This document shows, in pieces, positions 1 through 7,276 of a stretch of DNA of 7,993 bases. Each line of letters starts with the position of its first letter. The first letter of the stretch is position 1. The notes below the pieces were generated by a model that saw only the letters and a program-made list of their open reading frames with translations, made no database searches and had not been told where the DNA came from. A program made the translations under genes and the position numbers. The stretch lies in the NCBI GenBank assembly GCA_946410365.1, contig CAMKAA010000036.1, forward strand, positions 1 to 7,993. The letters run 5' to 3'. The DNA is from an uncultured Lachnospiraceae bacterium. Lineage in GTDB: Bacteria; Bacillota_A; Clostridia; Lachnospirales; Lachnospiraceae.

Positions 1-1484
1 TCCTTCGAGCCGCTTCCCATCCCCGTGGTCTGATCGAGCCGGTACAGAGCCGTGACGTCGTCAAACAGCGCGTCCAGATAGGCGTCGTCGACCGTTTTCT
101 TTCTGCGGACGGATTTTGCAACATCCTCGATCAGTTGTCCCGCGGCGTCACGAAGTGATGTGGAGCCGTTGAACACAGGCGTGACAAAGGTGTACTGCAC
201 GTTGTCGATCAGAAGCTTTGACGCCTTGATCTTGACGTCATAGTGCAGGTCGTTGTCTTCCCCCATCCTTGACAGATAATCCTGATACGCCTCTGCCTCC
301 ATTGCCTTTGTTGTGACCGGCACGTATCCTTCCGTCTGTGCGTATGCGATCTGCACGTCGTTACTGATAAGGTACTGGGTAAAGAGCCAGGAGGCCAGGA
401 CGACCTGGGGATCTTCTTTGTTGAATATACAAACGGAAGGTCCCTGTGAGATCATCTTGGGGTTCCCCGGATCATACTGGGGGAACATTCTGACTTCCGT
501 CTCAAACTCGACGAACTTATCCTTGCTGATATCCGAGAGGGGCGCATGACTCCCCATCCAGGTTGCACCGGCAGTGGAGTCGATCGCGAATATACACTGA
601 CCGGCATCCAGGAAGTTAGCCGGATAGCTCGATATTTTGAACGTGGAGAAAGCACCCGTCTTCGCGTGCTCCGCTACTGTATTTAAGATCTCTCTTGTCG
701 TATCGTTGAATAGCAGGACTTCTCCTTCGTCCGTGGAATAGCCTGCGTCTCTCTCCTTAAGCATCTGGATCATCATATTGTCAGTGGACTTGTCGATGAA
801 AGGGATCATGACTTTCTGTCCGTTGACTGCGAAATTGCCGTCCGCGTCTTTGGCCATGGCTGCCTCGGACACTTCCCAGACAAAGTCCCAGGTCAGGACG
901 TCGGGAAGTTCATAGCCCAGCTTCTCCACAAATGTCTTGTTGACATAGCAGGCCTCGGTGGAGCGCATGTAAGGCAGCGCATAAGTCGTTCCTCCGATCG
1001 AGCATTCCGAGAGAAACTGCGGCACGACTTCATCCTTAGAAGGACCATCGAATTTAAGTTCGCTTCCCGCAAGTCCGTACTTGGCGTCTCCGATCAGTGA
1101 GTCGAGAGGTACTACGACATTGTCACCTGTCATGTACGTCGCAATGTGATCCGGATAAGTGATGCAGACATTGGGCGTCGTATTGGTGGAGATGTTCGTG
1201 ATGACGTCGTTGTATATTTTGCCGTAGTCAGTATACAGGCGCATGTTGACATTAATATTAGGGTAAAGCGCCTCGAAATCCGAGATGGCCTTCTCATAGA
1301 TCCTGGTCTGCGTCTTGTTGGTGTCGTTCTTGGCCCAGAAGGTCAGTTCGATCTTCCGGCTCTCGTCGAGCTGCTCCGGCACTGCGAACTCAGCTCTCCC
1401 CTTGGAACCGTGGCAGCCGGTCAGAAGGGTTCCGGCAAGGATGCAGACAGCAGCGAATACTGCGGTTTTTCTGAATAATCTCAT
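1..1484 (-). CDS. ABC transporter extracellular solute-binding lipoprotein (UgpB/MalE-like, CUT1 family), C-terminus off the window
   Basis: Translating the minus strand from the ATG at 1484-1482 gives an uninterrupted frame of 494 codons that is still open at position 1, so the C-terminus is missing. The N-terminus is a lipoprotein signal: MRLFRK, a hydrophobic stretch at about residues 7-22, then the lipobox LTGC with the lipidated cysteine at residue 24. The mature start (IELTFWAKND, about residues 45-54), a segment near residue 70 reading FEALYPNINV, and the later GYVPVTTKAM motif are typical of family 1 sugar-binding proteins such as UgpB. It should sit on the outer face of the membrane and deliver ligand to the two permeases encoded just upstream. 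The start overlaps the preceding permease stop as ATGA (1481-1484). At 494 residues without a stop it is longer than the usual 420-450 for this family. The substrate cannot be told from sequence; a sugar, oligosaccharide or glycerol-phosphate compound is possible. Confidence 0.9.
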   Translation of the reverse strand, partial: MRLFRKTAVFAAVCILAGTLLTGCHGSKGRAEFAVPEQLDESRKIELTFWAKNDTNKTQTRIYEKAISDFEALYPNINVNMRLYTDYGKIYNDVITNISTNTTPNVCITYPDHIATYMTGDNVVVPLDSLIGDAKYGLAGSELKFDGPSKDEVVPQFLSECSIGGTTYALPYMRSTEACYVNKTFVEKLGYELPDVLTWDFVWEVSEAAMAKDADGNFAVNGQKVMIPFIDKSTDNMMIQMLKERDAGYSTDEGEVLLFNDTTREILNTVAEHAKTGAFSTFKISSYPANFLDAGQCIFAIDSTAGATWMGSHAPLSDISKDKFVEFETEVRMFPQYDPGNPKMISQGPSVCIFNKEDPQVVLASWLFTQYLISNDVQIAYAQTEGYVPVTTKAMEAEAYQDYLSRMGEDNDLHYDVKIKASKLLIDNVQYTFVTPVFNGSTSLRDAAGQLIEDVAKSVRRKKTVDDAYLDALFDDVTALYRLDQTTGMGSGSK

Positions 1485-2356
1485 CCTTTGGTACCTCCTC
1501 TCGAGACGCCTGCCATGATCTTCTTGTGGAAGATCAGAAACAGCACGATAAGCGGCACGGAGATGACCACTACAGCAGCCATCATAGCCGGGATGTTCTC
1601 GCGGCCGAAGCCGTTCTCACGGATCTCCTGGATACCGTTTGAGACCAGGAAGTAGGCCTGGTCATCCGTGATCAGACGGGGCCATACGTAGGAGTTCCAG
1701 CACTCGATGACCTTCAGGATCGCGATGGTCACCATAGTGGGCTGGCAGATCGGGATCATGACTTTCCACAGATATTTGAAGTCTGATGTCCCGTCCACCT
1801 TGGCCGCCTTGTAGAGTTCTTCCGGAATCTGCTCGAAGTTTTCCTTGAGCAGGTAAATATAGAACACCGAAGTGACCGACGGCAGGATCAGGCCGATGTA
1901 ACTGTTGCGCATGCCCGCATTGGTGATCGTGACGAAGTTGGTGATGATGACCAGCTCGTTAGGGATCATCATAAGGGACAGGAACAGCGTGAACAGAATA
2001 TCCTTGCCTGGGAATTTGAGCCTTGCGAAGGCAAAAGCCGCCAGCACGGTGACCACCATCATAAGCAATGTAGTAACCACAGTGAAGATCAGCGTATTCA
2101 GGAAGTATCTCGTAAGCGGCACCGCTGTAAACGCGTCAAAATAGTTCTGCATGGTCGGAGACAGCGTGTAAAGCTGAGGCACATACTCCGAGTTGTAGGC
2201 GCTGTAGCTCTTCACCGAAGTCAGGATCATCCAGTAGAAGGGGAACAGCACGATCACGGCCCAGAACGTAAGAAGCACGTAGGTGATGACCTTGCGGATC
2301 CTTTCGTTTCTCTGTGACTTTTTCTCTATCGCGGAGAAATCTGTATTTGTATTCAT
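1481..2356 (-). CDS. Carbohydrate ABC transporter permease (MalG/UgpE-like, CUT1)
   Basis: This 291-residue integral membrane protein is the second permease of the importer. Hydrophobic segments are visible near residues 24-45, 86-110, 119-140, 151-170, 205-220 and 258-276, giving the six helices expected of MalG-type subunits. The cytoplasmic EAA loop, which docks on the ATPase, is at about residues 180-206 (YKAAKVDGTSDF then a conserved P-x-x-x-P ending). The C-terminus has the family's usual short basic tail ending in glycine (GGTKG). The start is supported by AAGGAGG 7 bases upstream. It begins 12 bases after the first permease gene and its stop overlaps the solute-binding protein start. 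Length and topology match the family (about 270-300 residues). Substrate specificity is not readable from the sequence. Confidence 0.93.
   Translation of the reverse strand: MNTNTDFSAIEKKSQRNERIRKVITYVLLTFWAVIVLFPFYWMILTSVKSYSAYNSEYVPQLYTLSPTMQNYFDAFTAVPLTRYFLNTLIFTVVTTLLMMVVTVLAAFAFARLKFPGKDILFTLFLSLMMIPNELVIITNFVTITNAGMRNSYIGLILPSVTSVFYIYLLKENFEQIPEELYKAAKVDGTSDFKYLWKVMIPICQPTMVTIAILKVIECWNSYVWPRLITDDQAYFLVSNGIQEIRENGFGRENIPAMMAAVVVISVPLIVLFLIFHKKIMAGVSRGGTKG
1493..1500 (-). promoter_or_regulatory. Strong ribosome binding site for the solute-binding lipoprotein
   Basis: On the minus strand GAGGAGGT lies 8 bases before the ATG at 1484, inside the last codons of the upstream permease. It is a near-perfect Shine-Dalgarno match. 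Together with the ATGA stop/start overlap it fixes the start of the lipoprotein gene and suggests translational coupling with high expression of the last gene. Confidence 0.8.
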
Positions 2357-2368
2357 TCTGATCCCTCC

Positions 2369-3262
2369 TTACGCGTAGTGAGTGTTCTTATTGCTGATGA
2401 GCAGGTTGATGCAGGTGATGGTCAGCACGATCGCGAACAGGATCAGAGCTGCCGCCGCCGCGAAGGACGGGTATCCGCCGCTGTCGCCGTAGAGCATGTC
2501 ATAGACATAACCTACGATCGTGTTCATGCCCGCCGCATTCAGGTTAGTTCCGAAAATAGCGACCACGTCGCTGTAAGCTTTGAACGCGCCGATAAAACCT
2601 GTGATCACGAGGTAAAAGATCATGGGCGATATCATGGGAAGCGTGATCCTGGTAAAAATCCTCAGCTTTGAGGTGCCGTCCACTCTCGCCGCCTTGTAAT
2701 AGTCGGGATTAACGCTTGCCAGCGCGCTGGTGAGGATCAATATTTTGAACGGAAGGACCACCCACACAGTGTAGAAGCACATGACGAACATCTTGGCCCA
2801 GTAAGGACCGTCGATGAAGTCAACCGCAGTGCCTCCGGCCGCAGTGATCAGAAGGTTCACGAAGCCGTCCGAATAAGGGGTCTTCTTGAACAGGATCATG
2901 AATACCAGACCGACTGCCAGCGTGTTGGTGACATAAGGCAGAAAGAATACTGTCTGGTAGAAGTCCCGCAGTTTCGTGATCGAATTGATCCCCACTGAGA
3001 TCAGGAGCGCTATTCCTGTAGAGAGCGGAACAGTGATGATGACCAGTATGAAAGTGTTCTTGAGCGCCTGCAGGAAATAGGTGTCCCGCAGCACGTAGGC
3101 GAAGTTGTAATCGCCTATGCCGAAATAGGTCTGGGACGCGAAGTTGTATCCCTCTTCCACGGAGTAGATGATGACGTCAAACAGAGGATAGATCATGAAG
3201 ACGCCGAGGAAGATCATCGCCGGGAGCAGATACAGCCAGGCTTTGGAATTATTCTTATCCAT
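2369..3262 (-). CDS. Carbohydrate ABC transporter permease (MalF/UgpA-like, CUT1)
   Basis: This 297-residue membrane protein is the first permease of the importer. It has a short cytoplasmic N-terminus, a first helix at about residues 8-33 (AWLYLLPAMIF is typical of UgpA/LacF subunits), and further hydrophobic stretches near 70-90, 106-125, 158-178, 213-228 and 266-290. The EAA loop lies at about residues 187-213 (YYKAARVDGTSKL followed by TLPMISP), with the conserved glycine in DGT. AAGGAGG 5 bases before the ATG supports the start. It follows the ATPase gene by 14 bases and precedes the second permease by 12, so the three are almost certainly co-translated from one message. It should pair with the second permease as a heterodimeric channel. 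Confidence 0.93.
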   Translation of the reverse strand: MDKNNSKAWLYLLPAMIFLGVFMIYPLFDVIIYSVEEGYNFASQTYFGIGDYNFAYVLRDTYFLQALKNTFILVIITVPLSTGIALLISVGINSITKLRDFYQTVFFLPYVTNTLAVGLVFMILFKKTPYSDGFVNLLITAAGGTAVDFIDGPYWAKMFVMCFYTVWVVLPFKILILTSALASVNPDYYKAARVDGTSKLRIFTRITLPMISPMIFYLVITGFIGAFKAYSDVVAIFGTNLNAAGMNTIVGYVYDMLYGDSGGYPSFAAAAALILFAIVLTITCINLLISNKNTHYA

Positions 3263-3276
3263 GGCAGCCTCCTTAC

Positions 3277-4437
3277 TCAGCGAAGAGGAGTGAAACAGCA
3301 GCGCACGCGGGCACCGGTCTCATGATCAAACAGATAGATCCTGCTCGGTTTTATCCGGAAGTTCACGGTCTCCCCGCTCACCTCAGAGAGTTCCTCCGTG
3401 CTGACGATCGTGCGGATCTGGCCATTGGCGGCGTTCGCATTCGTGGCTACGATGCTTGTATCTCTGCCCATGACTTCTACGGCGACAAGGCCGCAGCGCA
3501 GTTCTCCGTCCTTCTCGGGATCAAATCCTTCCGGCCGGATGCCGATCGTGACAGGCCCGTCCTTCAAAGCCGCTCCGGGAGCGGCGTCAGGCGCGCCTTC
3601 TTTCCAGCTGCTGTCAGGCTCTGCCTTGATGATCGCGTCTCCTCCTATATAGACAATTCCGTTCTTCACTTCGCCCTCAAAGACATTGATCGGAGGCGTT
3701 CCGAGGAATTTGGCCACAAAGAGATTGATTGGATCTTCGTAAACGAGCTGGGGCTTCGCGATCTGCTGTACGACGCCCGCCTCCATGACTACGATCAGGT
3801 CGGAGATACTCATCGCCTCCTCCTGGTCATGGGTGACGAATACGGTAGTAACACCGGTCTCCCTCTGGATCCTTCTGATCTCCTCTCTCGTCTGCAGCCT
3901 CAGACGGGCATCAAGGTTGGAAAGGGGCTCGTCAAGCAGAAGAACTCTCGGCACCTTAACCAGTGCTCTCGCGATGGCGACACGCTGCTGCTGTCCGCCG
4001 GAGAGCTCACTGGGCTTTCTCTCAAGGAGCTGGTCGATCTGCACCATTCTGGCCGCTTCCTCGGCCCTTGCGCGCATGGCCTCCTTCGTCATCTTATCCT
4101 TCCCCTTGAGATTTTCCATGGGGAACATGATATTCTGAAGAACTGTGAGATGCGGATAGAGGGCGTAACTCTGGAACACCATGCCCACGCCCCTGTTCTC
4201 CGGAGGCAGATCCGTGACATCGTCGTCTCCGAAAAAGATCCTGCCTGATGTAGGCTTCTCCAGTCCGCAGATCATGTTGAGCGTCGTGCTCTTTCCGCAG
4301 CCGGAGGGGCCCAGAAGACCGATCAGCTGGCCGTCGGGAATCTCAAAATTGAAATTGTTGACGGCGATCACATCTTCTTTGATCTTCTTGTTGCGGTTGG
4401 GATACCGCTTGGTCAGGTTTTGCAAAACGATTTTCAT
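3277..4437 (-). CDS. ABC transporter ATP-binding protein of sugar importer (MsmK/UgpC/MalK class)
   Basis: This 386-residue cytoplasmic ATPase powers the importer. All catalytic motifs are present: Walker A GPSGCGKST (43-51), Q-loop Gln89 in FQSYALYPH, signature LSGGQ (145-149), Walker B VLLLDE (165-170), D-loop SNLD (173-176) and switch His203. The C-terminal part (about 245-386) is the MalK-type regulatory region with TOBE-like repeats, including FLGTPPINVFEG and IGIRPEGF. An Ala/Pro/Gly-rich stretch at about 280-290 looks like a flexible linker inside that region. AAGGGGG, 10 bases before the ATG and overlapping the stop of the preceding FRG gene, is the likely ribosome binding site. Many Clostridia use one shared MsmK-type ATPase for several sugar importers, so a dedicated copy inside the operon is notable but not rare. 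The gene symbol is left open because the substrate is unknown. Confidence 0.95.
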   Translation of the reverse strand: MKIVLQNLTKRYPNRNKKIKEDVIAVNNFNFEIPDGQLIGLLGPSGCGKSTTLNMICGLEKPTSGRIFFGDDDVTDLPPENRGVGMVFQSYALYPHLTVLQNIMFPMENLKGKDKMTKEAMRARAEEAARMVQIDQLLERKPSELSGGQQQRVAIARALVKVPRVLLLDEPLSNLDARLRLQTREEIRRIQRETGVTTVFVTHDQEEAMSISDLIVVMEAGVVQQIAKPQLVYEDPINLFVAKFLGTPPINVFEGEVKNGIVYIGGDAIIKAEPDSSWKEGAPDAAPGAALKDGPVTIGIRPEGFDPEKDGELRCGLVAVEVMGRDTSIVATNANAANGQIRTIVSTEELSEVSGETVNFRIKPSRIYLFDHETGARVRCCFTPLR

Positions 4438-4452
4438 TTCCCTTGTTCCCCC

Positions 4453-5283
4453 TTACGATTCTTTCATCTCAGTCAATAGTTCCTTGCGCACAAAATAGTG
4501 TCTGCCCAGCCACTCGGAAATGCCGTCAAGTCCGGGATATACTACTCGTTCCGTAATGTTCTGATGATCCAGGAAATCCCTGATCTGCCAGCGCAGCTCC
4601 TTGGCGATGACATACCGGGCTGTGTTCTGTGTATTCTCATTGAGAAACCCCACAATATCGGTCATCTCGATGGGAACAACACTAAAGAATGAGTATTGAC
4701 TGATGATCCGCCTGTCGATCGACGGCGGCTCTATCACGACCATCCTCTCATCCTTCATATCCAGATCGTACTCTTCAGGCGACCCGCAGGCTTCGCTGAA
4801 CATATCTACTGAAAACACGGTCGAATGGTATTTATTCATGATCTTCCGGTATTTGTCCGGAAGCAGCTCATGCAATTCATGCACGTCAATTCTCCACACG
4901 ACTGAGTCGTGTTCCGTCATCCGGTCCAGATCCTGCTCCGCTGTGGAAAAGTGCAGCGCCATCAGCGGTGAAAATGACCAGTCCAGAAGTCTTGTGGGAA
5001 GCCCGTGATGCTGCCCGAGGATCATCTGCTGCCAGACGTTTCCCTCTATTATCGGCTTCTCCATGACCGCGTATTTGGTAAAATTCTGAAGCATCGGCAT
5101 CTCAAGCTGCCTGCTCAGAGATTTACAGTTTCTCATAAGACTGGTGGAGAGCGTAAAACCCGAATCACACTCCCCCCTGTAAATACACAGATCTCTGTAG
5201 CGTTTCAGTTCAGGCCTGTAGGTCTTCTCCCCGATCAGCTCCATCAGCTGATCCATCGTCTCAATTCGTATATTCCTGATCAT
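4453..5283 (-). CDS. FRG-domain protein of unknown function
   Basis: This 276-residue soluble protein has the hallmarks of the FRG domain (named for a Phe-Arg-Gly motif). They are YRG at residues 35-37, the strongly conserved QHHGLPTRLLDW at 91-102 followed by SPLMALHFS, a second conserved block RRIISQYSFF at about 190-199, and YPGLDG at 249-254 near the end. No signal peptide or membrane segment is seen. The family's biochemical role is not established; its conserved polar residues (Arg36, His92/His93, Arg98, Asp101) look like an active or ligand-binding site, which is an inference. The gene starts 9 bases after the GTPase stop, with only a modest AGGA site 3 bases from the ATG, and ends 15 bases before the ABC ATPase. 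Its place between a GTPase and a transporter suggests coordinated expression. Domain assignment is confident; function is not. Confidence 0.85.
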   Translation of the reverse strand: MIRNIRIETMDQLMELIGEKTYRPELKRYRDLCIYRGECDSGFTLSTSLMRNCKSLSRQLEMPMLQNFTKYAVMEKPIIEGNVWQQMILGQHHGLPTRLLDWSFSPLMALHFSTAEQDLDRMTEHDSVVWRIDVHELHELLPDKYRKIMNKYHSTVFSVDMFSEACGSPEEYDLDMKDERMVVIEPPSIDRRIISQYSFFSVVPIEMTDIVGFLNENTQNTARYVIAKELRWQIRDFLDHQNITERVVYPGLDGISEWLGRHYFVRKELLTEMKES

Positions 5284-5292
5284 TTTTCCTAC

Positions 5293-6543
5293 TCACTTTT
5301 TGGGAAATAATTCCGACAGAAGATCACCAAGTTTCTTAGGGTCGATCACGCCGCCATGTTTGTCCGCGTAGTTCTTCACCGCCTTCATAATGCCCGGCAT
5401 GTAATTACTGAACAGGGAGAACGCCTCTGCCTCCCAATCCACCGCTTTGTATTCGACATCTCCCTTATAGACCCGCTCAAACATAGTGATACTGATCTCT
5501 CCTGCGGCAAATGTGACGATCCCGGCAGTGACCGCATTGAGGACCGATCCCGCCGCGTTGAGTCCGGGGATCAGCTTCAACTGGTTCAGGAGCGTCCTGC
5601 CCGCAATGGTCGTCATCCCCACTTTCAGCACACTGTTTACGATCGAATTGACCTGAGAGTTCTCCCTGATCCCATAAGTCTTCGCGATCGCCCCCATCAT
5701 GGCTGTCTGCAGAGGCACGAGTACAGCTGCGTCCGGCGTCGGGATCGGGATGGCTCCCACCGCAGAGGCTGCCGTCGTCGCGCCGGCCACAATAGACTGG
5801 GCCATACTGCGCTTGATGCGCACATCGATGTCCTTGACCGCGCTGTTCGCTATCTGTATTCCTCTGGGTGCCAGCTCATTGGTCTTCTCTACCAGTTTAT
5901 CCAGATTCCTGGGCGCGACGCTGAAGGTCTCGTTGATCGGATAGAGCTTCGCCACAACAGGAATGATCCCCTCTATGACCAGAGGGTTCTTTGTATGCTT
6001 ACTGTTATATTTGTGGATAGCATCCTTAGCCATCCGCACATTCTCTTCCTCTTCGATCTCGGAATACGATTTGGTAAAGACCAGGATGATCGGAACTCCC
6101 TTCCAGTCATCCGAGACCGATTTGATATAGCTCAGGACTGACTGGTCGATCCTCTTGACTGTTCCGTCAATGCAGAACCAGATCATATGGATCAGTTTCT
6201 CCACGTTCTTCTGCCTGACGCCCTCTTTTCCGAACTTCGCGATATCATTTCTGGTCTTGTGCTGATGGAAAAAATCGAACTCATAACCCGCGGTGTCGAT
6301 CATCCTGAAAGGGAGTGTATCGTTCTGATAAACGGCGATCTCGTTCGTTACAGGGTCCCCGATCCCGGTCTCTGCCTTTTCTTCCCCGAGCATTGCGTTG
6401 ATCAGTGTGCTCTTTCCGCATCCGGAAGTGCCAAGGAGCATTACATTGATCCTGCCGTCATTCATGTCAATGATCTCTTCGTACCCTGACTTATCTCTGT
6501 TTTGCCCGAGACTTATCTCTTTCTTATCTCCAAAAGGAAACAT
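5293..6543 (-). CDS. P-loop GTPase with C-terminal DUF697-like region
   Basis: This 416-residue protein starts with a GTPase domain (about residues 30-225). It has a P-loop GTSGCGKST (38-46), a switch I threonine in DPVTNE (Thr66), and G3 DTAG (83-86). A hydrophobic strand, ILVFTKS, ends in TKS (157-159) where NKxD is expected. The second half (about 235-385) is rich in Ala, Gly and Ile. It carries the DUF697-type signature IPIPTPDAA then PLQTAMMGAIAKTYGI (about 265-292), and a second hydrophobic stretch at about 306-350, so membrane association is plausible. Relatives are often named only as 50S ribosome-binding or YcjX/YfjP-like GTPases, and the true role is unknown. GAGGAG, overlapping the stop of the hydrolase gene and 6 bases from the ATG, supports the start. 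It lies 10 bases after the hydrolase and 9 before the FRG gene, implying tight coupling with both. Confidence 0.85.
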   Translation of the reverse strand: MFPFGDKKEISLGQNRDKSGYEEIIDMNDGRINVMLLGTSGCGKSTLINAMLGEEKAETGIGDPVTNEIAVYQNDTLPFRMIDTAGYEFDFFHQHKTRNDIAKFGKEGVRQKNVEKLIHMIWFCIDGTVKRIDQSVLSYIKSVSDDWKGVPIILVFTKSYSEIEEEENVRMAKDAIHKYNSKHTKNPLVIEGIIPVVAKLYPINETFSVAPRNLDKLVEKTNELAPRGIQIANSAVKDIDVRIKRSMAQSIVAGATTAASAVGAIPIPTPDAAVLVPLQTAMMGAIAKTYGIRENSQVNSIVNSVLKVGMTTIAGRTLLNQLKLIPGLNAAGSVLNAVTAGIVTFAAGEISITMFERVYKGDVEYKAVDWEAEAFSLFSNYMPGIMKAVKNYADKHGGVIDPKKLGDLLSELFPKK

Positions 6544-6553
6544 ATTACTCTCC

Positions 6554-7207
6554 TCACACCAGTTCCTTCAGCAAAATATCGGCGATCTTCGTGCTGTGCA
6601 CAATATAGCTTCCGTGTTTCTCCCCTTTCAGGATCATAAGTCTCGCATTCGGGATCGACTCCGCGATCAACCTTGTCTCCGACTCTCTGATCAGGTCGCT
6701 GCTGCCTGCGGTCACCAATGTCTTCACCCTGATCCGCGACAGCTCCGCCGGCGCGATATCCGGCTCATTCTTCATCAGTTCGATCAGAGGATCATATTTC
6801 ACTAGTGAACTTACTTTCAAAAAAAGCCTGAAGGGCAGCGTCGTTCCTTTCGTGGTAATGTTCGCCCCGCTCACTACAAGGTTTGTGATCCTGCTGCATT
6901 CCATAGCCGCCAGAAGCGCCACGATCCCTCCGTCCGAGAATCCGTAGAACGCCGCATCGGTCAGATCCAGTTCCGTCATAAAGGCGATCATATCCTCAGC
7001 CATGTCCTTGTAATGCAGTTCCTTGCAAGGACTGCTCTGTCCGTGTCCCCGGGAATCGATGCAATAGCAGGTAAAATGCTCCTTAAGAACCCGGACTGCC
7101 TCATCAAAGATCGTGTGATCCTCTCCGTTTCCATGTACCATGATCAGCGGTCTTCCCTGACCTGTTTTCGTATAATAAAGCTGAATGCCGTTTACGCCTA
7201 TAATCAT
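6554..7207 (-). CDS. Alpha/beta hydrolase, first gene of the operon
   Basis: This protein has 217 residues when begun at the ATG at 7207. It is a compact alpha/beta-hydrolase fold enzyme. The oxyanion-hole motif HGNG is at residues 25-28 and the nucleophile elbow GFSDG at 89-93, with Ser91 as nucleophile. The likely acid is Asp171 (in GSSDLI) and the base His198 (in GEKHGS). DSRGHGQS (about 51-58) is the usual strand-5 region motif. It most resembles small esterase/lactonase-like members (3-oxoadipate enol-lactonase or non-haem chloroperoxidase annotations), but the substrate cannot be inferred. No signal peptide is present, so it should be cytoplasmic. The frame can be extended to a TTG at 7243, but that codon overlaps the predicted -10 box, while AGAGGA sits 7 bases before the ATG at 7207; the shorter form is therefore preferred. 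It ends 10 bases before the GTPase gene. Confidence 0.88.
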   Translation of the reverse strand: MIIGVNGIQLYYTKTGQGRPLIMVHGNGEDHTIFDEAVRVLKEHFTCYCIDSRGHGQSSPCKELHYKDMAEDMIAFMTELDLTDAAFYGFSDGGIVALLAAMECSRITNLVVSGANITTKGTTLPFRLFLKVSSLVKYDPLIELMKNEPDIAPAELSRIRVKTLVTAGSSDLIRESETRLIAESIPNARLMILKGEKHGSYIVHSTKIADILLKELV

Positions 7208-7214
7208 TGTAATA

Positions 7215-7220
7215 TCCTCT
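7215..7220 (-). promoter_or_regulatory. Ribosome binding site that decides the hydrolase start
   Basis: AGAGGA on the minus strand lies 7 bases before the ATG at 7207. There is no comparable site before the in-frame TTG at 7243, which also overlaps the predicted promoter. This selects 7207 as the true start and leaves an mRNA leader of roughly 30 bases. Confidence 0.7.
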
Positions 7221-7242
7221 GTGCTGCCGCCGCTACAAATCA

Positions 7243-7270
7243 ATTATAGCGCATTAATGCGGTGAATCAG
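7243..7270 (-). promoter_or_regulatory. Putative sigma-70/SigA promoter of the seven-gene operon
   Basis: On the minus strand a perfect -10 box TATAAT occupies 7243-7248. The best -35 match is CTGATT at 7265-7270 with a 16-base spacer; it matches the TTGACA consensus at only three positions (the TGA core), so activity may depend on a regulator. Transcription would begin near 7236, about 29 bases before the hydrolase ATG. The promoter lies after the pgi terminator, consistent with an independent operon. Confidence 0.6.
7250..7261. promoter_or_regulatory. 12-bp perfect palindrome in the promoter spacer, possible operator
   Basis: CGCATTAATGCG is a perfect inverted repeat directly upstream of the -10 box, inside the spacer. 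A dimeric repressor bound here would block RNA polymerase, so it is a natural operator candidate. This is inferred from symmetry and position alone; no regulator gene is present in the window. Confidence 0.45.
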
Positions 7271-7276
7271 CCTCTA

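Noticed and set aside
3322..4248. A 308-codon plus-strand open frame
   Set aside because: It is antisense to the ABC ATPase, whose frame contains every expected motif; the plus-strand product has no recognisable domain and no ribosome binding site of note.
4447..4476. Internal promoter for the importer genes, from TTGACT at 4471-4476
   Set aside because: The hexamer is a good -35 but nothing resembling TATAAT lies 16-18 bases downstream, where the sequence is G-rich (AAGGGGG) and serves as a ribosome binding site.
5356..6141. A 261-codon plus-strand open frame
   Set aside because: It is the complement of the GTPase gene, rich in Arg, His and Asp as expected of a shadow frame, with no family resemblance.
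7207..7243. Longer form of the alpha/beta hydrolase starting at TTG 7243
   Set aside because: The TTG overlaps the TATAAT box and lacks a ribosome binding site, whereas ATG 7207 has AGAGGA at 7-base spacing and fits the family's N-terminus.
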